A stretch of 64,000 bases of DNA from Boswellia sacra (GCA_013180625.2 SNVD02012988.1:1-64000); one strand, 5' to 3'. Counted from the stretch's first letter, positions 47,362 to 59,835 are shown. The notes: generated from the sequence alone by a model not told the origin. Numbers and translations: made by a program.

Positions 47362-50300
47362 TCAAGGGAAAGCATAGGTAGGGACAGGCAAGAAGGGAAA
47401 TGGTGTAACAGAGGCATATGCTACAGGTGGACGTGCTCGTCTGCTATCAGAGGAATGTTTCAACTTGTTCTTGGTGCTGAAATTTCCACTCTCTTCAGCT
47501 ACAGTTTCTGAGGATGTTGAAAACTTGATGACATTGTCTGAACTTTCTTCTGTAAGGCAATTCTGGTTATCAGTGCAGCGGTGAAATAGGAGCCCAGACA
47601 TAAACACAGGAAGATACAAGAGGCTGGCACGAAACATCCTTCTAGCTTTCTGAGTTGTCCTATCTTGATAGAATGAGAATGCTGCAGCACTTATTGCTCG
47701 AGTGATAAGTGATGATTCAAGACAAAACCACCCAGAAGTCATCCCCCCTGTAGACAGACAAGTTATGTTGAAGGGTGAAACAAGATGAATTCATATTGTA
47801 GAAATTACAGCATGTTTGGACAGAAATATACAGTTACATCATAAATACGTTATATAGAAATTAATTTTTCAGAAGCTGGGTTCATTTCATAGTTTATTCA
47901 AGAAAGAGGTTTGCAATCCAAAAAAAAAAAAAATGAAGAAAAGGATTCTAAAATTAGAAGCAAAAGCATCCCTGACTCAAGTTATTCAATATCTATTAAT
48001 CCTGTACAAAAAACCTTTTTTTTTTGCCCAAAAATTAAAGGAGAGCTTGCCAGAAAGAACCAAATTTGGAGGGGAAAAATTAAAAATAAATAAATAATTC
48101 GTAAATGAGATCTGTATTTGGTACTCTTGTAACTCACAATCATATGCTAAGTATCCCAATGGTATCAGATACAGGCAGTTCCTCAAGGCAACTGAGGCAG
48201 TTCTCTGACCAGAAGCATCAGCAAGCGAGAACATCCTATACCTGAAATGTTGATAAATGATAAAAATAAGAAATAGGTAAAAAAGATGTTTAATTATCTC
48301 ACCACTGTATATAATATCCCTGTTGACGATCAATTGATCATCTTTGCAAAAACTAAATATTTTCCTACTAGATATGTATCACAAGTACTATTAAATTATC
48401 AATAATTTTTCCAGTATAAGCACTTAAGGTCATGTCATTGGGTCATCTCTTAGCATGTCTTAGCTTATAGCAAATTTTGGACAAGTTAGAAAAAAGCCAG
48501 AGTGGCATACTACATGGTGAAACAACATCCCTACACAGTCATTGAGCCATAACCAAAGCAAGTTGTCACCAATTATTTCATGACAAATGTACATACCCTC
48601 CAGCAGCATAATCATCGCAACACAAGTATGCAAGAGCCATAAAATGGGGTATTTGCCAAAAGTAAAGAGCTACAGGGAGAAGCATTCCATTAAGCAAAAC
48701 TTGACCACAAGTTGTAGTCCAACTGAGAATCCAGAACAGAGACAAGCATGAGCATGCATGCATGACTACTAAGTTTTGAGTTAACAATAAAGCATGTAAA
48801 TTGAATTCTGGTTGGGTTTAATAAAAATATCAATCTAATGATTTGATCAGTACGAACTCTTGAAAAATTCATCAGAAGTATAAATGAAAGTCTGCAAGGA
48901 GAAAAAGCCATCATTTTCCAATGATAAACACTTGTTATTCTTGTCAAAGGATCTAAGCTCTTTACGATCAGCTAAATAAGATTGCTATAGTTTATAATTC
49001 TCCAGGCCTATCAATGAAATTCCCTATATCAAGGCAGTATGAAGAGGTTACTATAGAACTCCAAATGAATTACAAATAAATTACATCAATTCTCAATAGT
49101 GGTAGCAATACAAAGTGCAATAGCACTTCCATCCAGAACTACCACAATAACTGAACATATATCATTTTTAGCATCAAGAATCCAAAGATGGGTAGAGAAC
49201 TGCTAATGAGTCTCAACTGGAAACTTGCAAGCATAATAATGGAAATAAGAGTTCCTCACAAATCTAAAGAACTAGCATTACGCACATTAAAACTTTGATT
49301 AGATCACACCTAACATTATCAATTTTCTTTCTTATTATTGTCTATTGAAAAGATGATTTATCATGGATATGCCTAATTCCAAGAAGAAATTTTCTTAGTA
49401 GCATGGTAAAATGAGATGAGATGCAGCTATAAAGACAAATTAAAGACACCAAAAAAAAAAATTACCCAAGAAGGGGTGGAATAGCGCCAACCACAGCACC
49501 ACCCCATGTATTGACTGGGTGAATTTGCTTCAATGGCGTGTATGCAAATGCATAAAGAATAAGATTAGAGGCTACAAGTCTAGCTGTCAACATATTAGCT
49601 TACAAACTCCCTGCCAGCTTAGATACAATATTAGTCTCTCAGATTGTAGCAAGTTATCTATTTGGTGAAGACAAGAGTATAACATGATGATGTCCAAAAA
49701 TACTTAATAAAGAGTAATTTTATTTCGCCACCTTGTATTTGAAGCAGTGCCAGCTACACCAATAGAAGATGCCCAGATAACTGCATGAGGCATAGAAATT
49801 CTGCCTGAAGGCAGTGGTCTTAGCCTTGTTTGCTTCATTTTTGCGTCATTTTTTATCTCAAATACCTAATAACTGAGAATAAGCAATCATAAAACACTAA
49901 CAGAGTAAAGCAACGTAATATATTTATATCTAGTCATCTACCCGACAAAAGAATAAGGAAAAAAAATTTTTCCTATATTTCTGTTTTATCTACAACTTTC
50001 CATCAAACATAACAACTGAACAAAGAAATCACTCATACAAAATTCTCCAAGTCTTTCATTATTTAATAATCTCTTGAGTATACTGGTCGTGAATAAAAAA
50101 GAAAAGCATTAAAGATATGAAATAGATAATGACTAACAGAGGCAGAGCCAGACTTCAAGAACTGAGAGCCAATTTTTTTTTTTGTCTAAATGAAATTTTA
50201 GTCTAGAAGTTTTAAACAAATTCCCAAGTAATTTCAAAAATTTCCCATGCTAGGAAGCTTGGCCTCTGTAGTCCCTGTAGTAAGTTGTAGATGCACTACT

Positions 50301-50843
50301 AGTTGACTAATTATTTAAGTCGATGATGGAAAGAGTTTATATCACCTAATTCAAAGAATTAGCAGAGGCAGCAACTATCATAGTTCCAGTACATGTCCAA
50401 CAAAGTCCAGCTATATCAATGGCACTCCCACTCCCCAGTACAAATCCAGTTCCAGAAGTTGCAACAACTAGCATGCTACATACAATAGTACAAGAAATTT
50501 CAATGAGAAACTAACATGCATAAGTATAATCGATTCACTTAGATTATGTTTTAAGCAAACGGATTGAATATGATGAAGGATTGAGAGAAAACCTGAGTCG
50601 AGCTTTGGAGAGTTCCCAATAGCAACGGTTGAAATGGCGAACGAATGATGAAAGATCAACGGCCATGGTTGTTGCTGTAGAAGTGGCAGTGGCAGTCACA
50701 GTGGCCGTGGCCGAAGAGGAAGAGGCACGAGATGGAATCCCATCAGACTTACTGTTGATGAAAGCCCCTAATTCTATTAACGAGTGAGGACTCTGCGACC
50801 CAGAGTGAGACAGCAGTTTCCAGACAATGCTATTTCTCCACAT
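47362..50843 (-). pseudogene. COX10: COX10 (heme O synthase) gene, nearly complete copy in E1
   Basis: Seven minus-strand exons are seen: 50843-50593 (start MWRNSIVWKLL, Ala/Thr-rich presequence, HFNRCYWELSKARL), 50475-50346 (MLVVATSGTGFVLGSG), 49865-49732 (FEIKNDAKMKQTRLRPLPSG), ~49598-49468 ([20 protein letters not shown]), 48722-48597 (ALYFWQIPHFMALAYL), 48241-48138 and 47747-47362 (LESSLITRAISAAAFSFY to PPVAYASVTPFPFLPVP). Most borders are GT/AG in correct phase. COX10 farnesylates heme B in the inner mitochondrial membrane for cytochrome oxidase. The last codon of exon 2 is TAG (50346-50348) where the family has Gln, and the exon 3/4 junction does not keep the frame. Confidence 0.9.
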
Positions 50844-51280
50844 GATGAAGTTTCTATGAACCTGGAACTAAAGGAAAATTAAATAAAAAATAATTTTAAA
50901 ATCATATCCTAACCATTTGCTCAAAATTGAATTTGTTTTTTTAAATAAAAAGAACCAAACCAATAGCAACACAAAGTAATGATGCAGTGCAGACCGATCG
51001 ACCTAAGTGATGGATTGAGGAAGAGATATTGGTGAATAGGGAGTAAGGGAGATGAGGGATTGAGCCGCTGAGAGTCGATTGAAAAATAGAAAGATTGATC
51101 GAGTGAGAGAGATAAGGGATTCAAGTGAGGGAGATAAGGGATTCGAGCGAGGAAGATAAGGAGAAAGCGAGGGAATGACGGAAAGAGTGAAGGGAAATTG
51201 ATTTAGGGCAAAAGAAAAAGAGGGAATGAAAACATAATATTTATAGGATGGCAAATTTGTAAATAAAATAAAAATTAATA
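50844..51280 (-). promoter_or_regulatory. Pyrimidine-rich leader/promoter region upstream of COX10 copy
   Basis: On the minus strand, about 51240-51000 is rich in CTTTCC/CCCT and contains near-repeats of GAATCCCTTATCTCCCTCAC. It lies between the E1 right subterminal repeats and the COX10 ATG. It could be the original COX10 leader or a leader supplied by the transposon. No clear TATA box was chosen. Confidence 0.4.
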
Positions 51281-51402
51281 GTGTCAAGTATAAGCCAAAA
51301 GTATGTTGACTTTTTTTGGGGACATCATATTTTACGGTTTTACAAAAAATGGTCAAATATATAAAAGCTAATGTGTCAAATATTTTAAAATTTCTTGTAG
51401 TG

Positions 51403-51960
51403 TCTATTTATAGATACATTCAGGGGCAAACTTGTCAAATTACAAAGGGACAAAAGTCAAATATATTGTTGACAATTGGGATAATCACGTGCACTGACTT
51501 TGACCACCGCTTTTGGCATCGAGTTACTTAGAATTTTGATCACATGTCTTCATGAAAGTTGTAGATATTTCTCTCAACTTTATATGAGTTGGATACGTAT
51601 ATCTGGAGATATGGTCAAAATACTGAGGCATGGTCAGGCTTGGCTGAAACTGCAGATGGGTTCATTTTTAAGCCCCCTTTTTGGTCTACTAAGAGCCCGA
51701 ATTTGATGATACTTGTGAAATACATTCTTGCAGATAATTTAATCAGCTTTCTAAAAAATCAAGACTTGCACCATTCTGATAGATAAATAGAAAGTTATGC
51801 TTATTTTATCAAACCTACAACAAAACCAAAATTAAGAGAAAGTTAATTCCAAAGATGCAAAGACTACAAATATGCTTAAGTTGAGGAATTTAATGATACT
51901 ATTAATGCAATAGGATGAATTAAGCTCTTATTACGCATATATATTTAAGTGTTCATCACA
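51403..51960 (-). repeat. Element C 3' LTR, inner part
   Basis: It continues the LTR interrupted at 32104 (TCTATTTATAGATACATTC) and ends GTGTTCATCACA, the reverse complement of the LTR start TGTGATGAACAC. Together the two parts give about 1.54 kb, equal to the LTR of element A. Confidence 0.88.
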
Positions 51961-53299
51961 CCCACCAACCAGCTTATTGCTAGTCCCTAGCAATTAAAGC
52001 GTTATTATTTAGAAGTGATTTATAGAATTTTACATCCTACATTATTGCACTCTCCTTGATTTTATCCAAATAAACAAACTCTCAACTGATTGTTTTTCTC
52101 AATTGAATCATGTACCTTTCAGTAAAGATATTAACAAACCTTCTTTTTGTGCTCAGTCAACACATGACTATAGGGCTTATTAGAAAAAAGCCATATTGGT
52201 TCTAATATTTGTTAAGGCTAACAACCTTAGATAGGGGGCATTCATTCATCATTATTTATATATATATAAATATATATTTTTTTTCTTCTCTTTTTTTTTC
52301 TTTTTTTTGAAACAATACATCTTTAACCCATGTAGCGAGCCTTAGGCTAATGACTCCCAGACTAGTTGGCCTTAGGGTATTAGGTGTTAAGACACCCCTA
52401 TGAGCTTAACAACTCGAGTTGTCGATGCTTTCTTTCTGCTTAAAAACTTGTGGATAGTGCAATGTTCAATCCTATTAAGCTTTCTCCTTAATTCATGTAA
52501 CGAGCTTTGAGTCAATAGCTCCCAAACCAGTTGGTCTTAAGGTATTAGGTGTTGAGGCATCCCTCGAGCTTAATTGCTCGAATTAAGAAGGTTACGAGAC
52601 CAAACTTATCCACGATTGCCTTTCTTTTTACTTTTTTTGTCACTTCTTTTTTTTCTTTCCCATTCCTTTTGTTGTTGTTCTAAACAAAACAAAAGAACTC
52701 AAATATTGCAACATTTCATTTTGCAACCCACAATCATGCATCAAAGTATGTGTGTGTGTGAAGAAAGGTTCATGAATACTTGCTTAACGAGTATATGAGC
52801 ACACAGTTTATTAAATGATAAGGTTGTGAGAGTTCATAGATTTGAATAATTCAAAGTGAAATGAATAAGACCTCATTGTTATAAAATTCTAAAATCAAAA
52901 CTAAATAATATCAAGTTAGCTAAAATGAGTCTTCAAAAATGCAAAATAAAAACCAAATGACAAATTGGTTAGAGTGTGTTTCAAGAGTTCAAACTGACCC
53001 ATTTTACTCTGCCATTACTGACCCAGAATGTGTCTCAAAAGGATCTGAACTCCTTACACCGCACTCTGAATCTAATTACTAACTCGCCTATTTTTTTTTC
53101 AAGAAAAAGAAAATTTTAGACACACTTATATCTACTATCCTTCCCCCCCAACCAAATGAAACATTGTCCTCAATGTTTAACTATAGAGAGATAAAGTATA
53201 GGAGACATTACTTGAAGCTTTTGTTATTCAAGAGAGACGACCTGAAAGATTCATAAAATAAAATGCTAAAAATAAAATAAAATAAAAGACAAGAAAAAA
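51961..53299 (-). other. Element C 3' noncoding region
   Basis: It is homologous to 16012-17243 of element A, including the paired repeat around TTAGGTGTTAAGACACCCCT (52380) and TTAGGTGTTGAGGCATCCCT (52545). It also has a (TG)n tract near 52750 and T-rich tracts near 52275. No gene is seen. Confidence 0.7.
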
Positions 53300-53945
53300 T
53301 TATAAACGAAGATTTATATCCAATTTGCACTTTTTGTTTTGTCTATATGACCAACTAATTTGAGTTATAGCTGGGTCAGGTTCATACTCGATTGCTTGTA
53401 ATTTGTCAAGTAACTTACTAGCAGAAGTGGCAGAAATAAGGATTTGTCGCACCGAATGAGGGATAAAATTTTGTTCTACAGCTGCATCAGCAAAACTTAT
53501 CAAAGGATCAAAGAAATTTTTAACATTCAACAAACCTATGGGTTTTTTATGGAGATTTAGTTGGGCCCAAGAGAAAATTTGAAAAATTCCTTCGAGAGTA
53601 CCAAAGCCACCTGGTAAATCAATAAAGGCATCGAATTGATAAGCATATATTTCAGGCATTCATGCATAGAGGAGACCTATAACTCCTTCCCAACAGTTTT
53701 TCCAACGATACTTTCTACAAACAAAGCTTTAGGAATAACTCTTAAAACTTGATTGCCTCCTATGAGTGCAGTTGTTGACACACAACCCATTAACCCAAGA
53801 CTACCTCCCCCATAAACCACATTAATATTTCTTCCAGCTAATAACCTACGAAGATAATTTGCTACTTCTACAAACTCTTCACTTTTTCCAGGTCGAGATC
53901 CATAAAATACACATATCTTTTGGATTCAATATTTTGAGGTTCCCT
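53300..53945 (-). pseudogene. LOG-like gene captured by element C, intron-less
   Basis: On the minus strand the copy starts at the Rossmann strand ICVFYGSRPGKSEEFVEVAN, then NINVVYGGGSLGLMGCVSTT, VIPKALV, a frameshift and a stop. An open part of 119 codons (53659-53300) follows: DAFIDLPGGFGTLEGIFQIF, HKKPIGLLNVKNFFDPLISF, HSVRQILISATSASKLLDKL and the end KCKLDINLRL. It covers essentially the whole LOG fold without introns. The signature PGG-GT--E keeps PGGFGT, but the catalytic-position Glu is Gly (TLEG). It is better preserved than the copy in element A. The product would activate cytokinin if intact. Confidence 0.87.
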
Positions 53946-54259
53946 CCATGTCTATGCAACTCTCTAACTATATGTGTGAAGAGGAGAACAAGAGATGTCA
54001 TATTTATGGAGTGCAAAAAGGTAATCTAATGATGACATCTATATAAGTAGCTCGGCTGTTTGTTGAAAAAGTTTGACAATGAAGCATAGAAATTCAAAAT
54101 AAATGATAGAATTAAGATGTCATAAGTGCATGAGTCAAACAAAAGATATAAATTCAAAAATGACAGTTGTAAGGCATTAAAATTCAAAAAATGATAGCAC
54201 ACATGCATATGTACAGGTAGTTGTGACTGTGGCTCACATCTTCCTCTGATTTTACGTCC

Positions 54260-54828
54260 AGAAATGGCTTAAACACCTTCTATGAGTTGGAGATATGCTT
54301 CCCATCCAATTTTCTCATAAACTGGCAAACAGGATCATTTTGAGTCAAATTCCTAAGACTATAACGTTCTTGCTCGTCTTGGAATTGTGTCCACAATTTA
54401 AAATATTCATGCTACACAAGTCCATAAGAATGCGTCTTAAGAGTTAATCGGATATCATCCAAAGACTTGCTACTTAGGCCATTCTTGATGAATTGTAGCT
54501 TATCCTCTCCATTGTTAGACAAATATCCCAAGAAGCGACAATGCTGGTTACAAGTCCATCTTGGAAATTTGTGACAAACTTGTAACCTTTTCGCTCTTCG
54601 CTTTTTTGCATAAGAGCTTTTTCCCAAACTTGGCATGTGATAAACAAGATTATCTGAAAACTCACAAGAAAATCGAACCTTGGCTTTAATTAACCATCTT
54701 AAATGAGCAGGAATACCTTTGCACATCAATATTCTTAGTCTTTCTACGCGAGCTTTGTAAATTTTAAGCAAATCATTTTGAGGAAGAGAGGGAAAACGTT
54801 TATGCAAATTTGAGAGAATGGTATCCAT
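54260..54828 (-). pseudogene. ORF X of element C (unknown cargo ORF)
   Basis: It is open from MDTILSNLHKRFPSLPQNDL (54828) for 138 codons to a TAG at 54412. Homology to element A continues to about 54260 (LRNLTQNDPVCQFMRKL). The protein is basic, with ARVERLRILMCKGIPAHLRW and a lysine/arginine-rich centre (SYAKKRRAKRLQ). A second frame (54665-54474, QIILFITCQVW and GLVTSIVASWDICLTMER) carries the conserved sequence of element A, so there is a frameshift. The function is unknown; it lies between integrase and the LOG-like gene in both copies. Confidence 0.6.
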
Positions 54829-54956
54829 ATGAAAAAAAAAATAAGAGAAGAAAATAAAATGAATGCAAGGTGAGCAATAGGTTTTAGGGAACTGAAAAAC
54901 CGACTTTAAAAGCCACGGAGTACCATATCCACCACTTGACCGAGAAAAATCAATCC

Positions 54957-55855
54957 TTAAAAAGGATCGACTAAAGTAATTGACTCTTCATTTTGATCAA
55001 AATTTTCCAAGATTGATTTTAACTGTTGTCCATTAACTTTAAAAACATTACCATTCTTTGGGTTTTCAATTTCAACTGCTTCATGAGAGAAAACTTTTTT
55101 AACAATGAAAGGTCCAGTCCAACGAGACCGAAGCTTACTAGGAAACAAGTGCAATCTTGAATCATACAAAAGAACTTTTTATGAAGGTTCAAAAGATTTT
55201 GTAACAATGAATTTTTCATGAAAAACCTTCATTTTTTTCTTTGTAGATTTTAGAATTTTCATAAGCCTCATTCCGGATTTCCTCAAGTTCACTCAGTTGA
55301 AGTTTACGTAACTTGCAAGCATCATCCAAATGTGTGTTAAATGTTTTAATGGCCCAATAAGCTTTATGCTCAATTTCTGTAGCCAAGTGACAAGGTTTTC
55401 CATAAACTAATCTATAAGGAGACATTCCCAATAAAGTTTTGAAAGTAATTCGGTAAGCCCAAAGTACATCATTAAGTCTTAAAGACCAATTTTTACAATT
55501 CGGGTTAACCGTTTTTTCTAAGATCTATTTTATCTCCCTATTAGCTAATTCAACTTGTCCACTTGTTTGCGGGTGATAAGGTGTAGAAACTTTATGGGTT
55601 ATTTCATATTTCTTAATTAGAGTTTCAAATGGTTTGCTACAAAAATGTGCACCCCCATCACTAATAATGGCTCGAGGAATTCCAAATCTACACAAGATAT
55701 TCTCTTTCAAGAATTTGATAACAGTTTTGTGATCATTGTTTTGACATGGAATTGCCTCGACCCATTTTGAAACATAATCTACTACAACAAGAATGTACAC
55801 AAAACCAAATGAAGGTGGAAAAGGTCCCATAAAATCAATTCCACAATAGTCAAAG
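54957..55855 (-). pseudogene. Element C integrase core and C-terminal region
   Basis: The minus strand gives the core [46 protein letters not shown] (55830-55525), then [20 protein letters not shown] (55431-55216) and [20 protein letters not shown] (55169-54957). The second D and the E of the DDE triad are present; the first D sits at the edge of CACTA E3. Stops at about 55525, 55430 and 55170 break it. Confidence 0.84.
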
Positions 55856-56789
55856 ACACTACAAGAAAATGATCATATTTGGCAGCTAAAAACCACCAAA
55901 TATGATCATATTTGGCGGTCTTGAAAGCGCCACCAATGGCATCGCCAAATATAGTCAATTTGACTATATTTGGCGGTCTGTCAACCTGCCAAATATAAAA
56001 TTGACTATACTTGACGGTTTTTGGCCGCCAAGTATAATAGGTTTAAAAAATAAAAAAAAATACTTAGTGGTTTTTGGCCGTCAAATATAATAGTTTTAAA
56101 AATTAAAAAAAATTGGCGGTTAAAAACTGCCAAGTATTTAAAAAAATTAATAAAAAAGCCTAATGAATAGCATGGACTACTCTGCATGGGAACACATCAA
56201 TCAACACCAAAGGCAAACTTGATGGTGCAATGAAGAATTAAAAAGACTAAAATTGTAGTGAAAAAAGAAATCACCAACAAGATGTGAAATCCATTTCCTT
56301 AACACAGTTCAACATAAAAGAAAGTTTAAACAGCACTAAGGTATACCGTTTAACAAAAAATCCATTTCCTTGAACATCAAACAAAAAATGGACCAGTTAT
56401 GCAGAAGCATTTGATAAAGAAAAAGAACAAGCATTTAATCCACATATCAAACTCAAGTTGGGCTAACATTACAAAAACTTGTATCATGCAAACATATAGG
56501 TTTTCTTTCTGTACAGGAAAATCCAAATCAAAATATTCAGTTAATATGTTTAGGCTTCTATGTAAGCTTAACATGTCTGGCTCATGAGAAACATTTCCCT
56601 CATCCAACACAATATCTTCATTCAGGCAGAGTTTCCATGTTCAAAAGACAGTGGACCACACTTGATACAGAACCTAAACATTTAAAGTAATGAGAAAAGA
56701 ACATAGTTAGGATTTGTGGATAGACAATTAGGCTACATATCTAGTCTCAGTACTCATAAACTTTAAATATAAAAGAAGAAGGTTGAGTG

Positions 56790-59370
56790 AGGAAATACCA
56801 TATTCCTTGTCTAACGGCCATATGTGTTTGGACAGGGCTTTATTCATTTGATACATGTTGATAGAACTGACTTGAAAAAGAGCATGCAAAGAATCATCAC
56901 ATATTATATTTTGCTTGTTCTTTGGATCTTGCAAATTGTTCTCCCGAATATAGATCCAAAGTTTCTTGACAACCTACAACCGAAAGACAATCGGAATCAA
57001 TAAAAGATGAGGGTGTAAAAGTTATGAAATTACATATTCTAGGAAATTCACGCATGAAATTTCTAAAATTCTATTAAGATACCTCTGTTCTAGCCAACTC
57101 AGACTCTCCAGTGAATGTTTGAAGTTCTGGAGAGAGACTACACAATTTAGTAAAGCCTCCTTCTCCTTTCTTGACATTTTTATCTACCTTAGTTGATCTA
57201 CTAGAAAAAATAGATTTGTTTAGTTAAGAGAACTCAAAAGTCCAAGACCAACGAGTGTGGATCAGACTAACATCAAACCACAGACATTCATATGCAAACA
57301 ATATTAGAATCTTTGTCAACATATTATAAATAAATACCCTATGATCATGTAGAATTTAAATAAATTCCAAAAATAAATAGAAAAAGTAACTTCATTAATG
57401 ATTCAACAAAATGTAGCCTAGTGTCTTTAGACAATTAACAACAAAAATATTGGAATTAGCTACCACCAATCAAGCGGTAATCTTTTGACCCTAAACCTTG
57501 ATATAATGAATAATGTGTAGTTTAAGCAAAACAGAATTAGTGTCAGATTACAGCCTTACAAAAAGCATTTAAATGGCGTTCCTGACAATATTCCTTCCCC
57601 AATTGGTAACATTCTAATGTAAGACTCACACAACCCATCCCACCATGTACCACTTGAGTTCCTTCATTTCTTCAGGCATCCTAGTTATAATGTGTTTCAC
57701 AAGCTTCCCAACTTCCTTCGAAAAAAGGAGATAACTGACAAGAGACAACTAACCACAACTAGGTGTTATTCTCAATTTCTTAGATTCTTTTGATGGACTT
57801 AATTTTCAATGCATGAAGTGATGAATAATTTGAAGAATCTTTTTACAAACCACCTCAAAGAAACCAAAATATCAATGATACACAAATTTGTGGCCATTGG
57901 TGAGTGATTTTGTTCTGGAGACATGGAATTATTCAGTGGAAGAAAAGAAAAAAGAAAGAACTAAAAGAAAATATTTAAGAAAATTCAAGGATTAAAAACA
58001 CAAACACTGACCCTTTTTTCTTGCTTTGTCGCTTATAAGTCTTTTCATGTTCTTCCTCTTCTTCTTCTTCTTGCTCGTGCATTTGGTCTTCTGACACAGA
58101 ACCATGACTATCTTCATCTTCTATCTTTTGCCCTACATTTTCTGATTTTTCACCAATAGCTACCCATTAATATTCCAGCCAAATATCTATACCATGCAAC
58201 TCTATGATGATGTCTCCAAAGGTAAATGATTGAGCACACTATGGTATACCGTTTAAAAAATAAAGCGGAAGTTCAATATGGAATCCAGTGTGCTGTGGAA
58301 GTTGAAGTTGTAATAGCAAAAACATGTAAACATCTACAGTTATCCAAGTACTGGAAAAACTGATTAAGTTATATGAAAAAAAAATGTTATTATTATACCA
58401 CATCCATAAATAAAGCAAAAATAACCCAATAAAGAAACTCATATTTAGACCTGATGTAAGCCACTTATTCACGTACGCCATTTTTGTTTAAGAAGACAAA
58501 TTACAATGGAAAAAATTCCTTACACTCAGAATCGAGCACAGTGATTGATTAAAAACAGATAACAACTTGCAGTCGAACGTGAACCCTTTTCCTCAACTAA
58601 ATGTAAATTTTCACATAAACATAGAAAATAAACAACAATCCTACTTCATTTGATAAAGCAATTCTTTTGTCAATAAAACTTTTTTATACTGATATTTTAC
58701 TTAACAAAAAATTAACACGACTGGCTTAGTTGATCAATGCCTCCTCACCTGGCCTCCCATGCCTGGCCTTACAGGCCAAAATATTCTTCATTTTCCATTG
58801 CTGTATATTACTTTTGTTATTATATATGATTTAGTCATATTACATCTTCATAGTTTGTTATTGTCTTTTTATCTATTCAAGCAAGAGTACTCAAAATGTT
58901 TAACAGAGAAGCACTCGTCAACATTGAAAACACAAGAAAAGCATTTGTTCCCATTTTTTACTGTAAAAAAACATTATAACTTTTAAAACCATTTCGTCTA
59001 TGATCTCTACAAGTGACGTTTAAAAAAGAATTAAAAAAATAGATGTACGCAGAGACATCCAAACAAAGCTCACAAGTCAGACACCAAGGGAAACCCAATC
59101 ATTCAGTCATGAACAAAGACAATTACACAAAAATCTAGCCTCGATAACAGAAGGTCATGAAAGAAAAAAATTTCAAAGAAAGTACCATTCTCTGGAGTCA
59201 ACGACCAAATATGCTTGGACAGGCTTTGCTCATTTTAAACATATCAATAGAATTTACAAGGAATAAGGCTTTCAATGAGTCATCACAAATTATTCTTTTC
59301 TTATTCTTTGGATCCTGTAGGTTATTTTCCTTGATATATTCCCAAATTTTCTTCATAACCTGGAGCCACA
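56790..59370 (-). pseudogene. SWIB/MDM2-domain protein gene fragment in E3 (two SWIB repeats)
   Basis: The first SWIB block (59363-59190) reads KKIWEYIKENNLQDPKNKKR, IICDDSLKALFLVNSIDMFK and MSKACPSIFGR. An acidic/basic linker (about 58135-58015) reads EDSHGSVSEDQMHEQEEEE followed by KTYKRQSKKK. The second block (57178-56795) reads GGFTKLCSLSPELQTFTGES, ELARTEVVKKLW, NNLQDPKNKQNIICDDSLHA and MYQMNKALSKHIWPLDKE. Plant SWIB/BAF60b proteins with two such domains have this layout and act with chromatin or transcription complexes. The gene start and at least part of the first SWIB exon set are missing, and the end of the first block is altered. Confidence 0.85.
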
Positions 59371-59522
59371 GAAAAGAGGAAAAAACAAGTTAAAATGTTG
59401 ATTCAATACTCTATCCAGAGAAGGAAAAACCCATTGAAAAATACCCTGCGGGCTTCTAGATTCAAAAACGCACTAATAGCTAAACCAAATAAAGTAATCA
59501 ACAAAATAAGCTTCAAAAAAAT

Positions 59523-59835
59523 TACCTAAAGAAGTTGATGTGGACACCGAGACTCCTGTGGACAGCAGAGCAATCGATGCAGAGGAAGATCCCGTATGTC
59601 ATCGATGCCCACGTAGGGTTCTTTGCATTGCAATTGAAACACATCTAAAAACAAAAACAAAATTTAACATAACCAAAACAAACAACACCTGAAACTTCAA
59701 GATCCAACATGTAATCGCACAGATCTGAACTAGATCAAAAGAAAAAACATGAAAAACACACACCTTATTTTTCGATTTCGCTTTCAGCTTTCTGAAAACA
59801 ACATTCTTGTCCATGGGAGGATTACCGGCCGTCAT
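59523..59835 (-). pseudogene. ARF-GAP (AGD8/9/10-like) first exons in E3
   Basis: Exon 1 (59835-59763) encodes MTAGNPPMDKNVVFRKLKAK plus SKNK. Exon 2 (59642-59523) encodes [20 protein letters not shown] and [15 protein letters not shown]. The CxxC...CxxC zinc finger with the invariant downstream Arg is complete up to its last part. ARF-GAPs stimulate GTP hydrolysis by ARF GTPases on Golgi membranes. The sequence leaves the family after exon 2, and 160 bases later the SWIB block begins on the same strand, so a spliced transcript could fuse the two. Confidence 0.87.

Larger units (their letters stand above)
32105..51402. mobile_element. CACTA element E1 (19.3 kb), carrier of captured genes
   Basis: The left end CACTATAAGAAA (32105) and the right end, reverse complement CACTACAAGAAA (51402), are followed on both sides by AAATATTTGAC. 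Flanking TCT occurs at 32102-32104 and 51403-51405, and joining the flanks gives the LTR sequence seen uninterrupted in element A near 17812. Subterminal regions carry many ATTTGACGGT/GTCAAATAT motifs. No transposase of its own was found, so it is non-autonomous. Inside are minus-strand fragments of at least five recognisable host genes and the nested element E2. Confidence 0.93.

Noticed and set aside
47155..47511. Open frame on the plus strand over the last COX10 exon
   Set aside because: It is the shadow of the COX10 exon and adjacent intron; no family resemblance.
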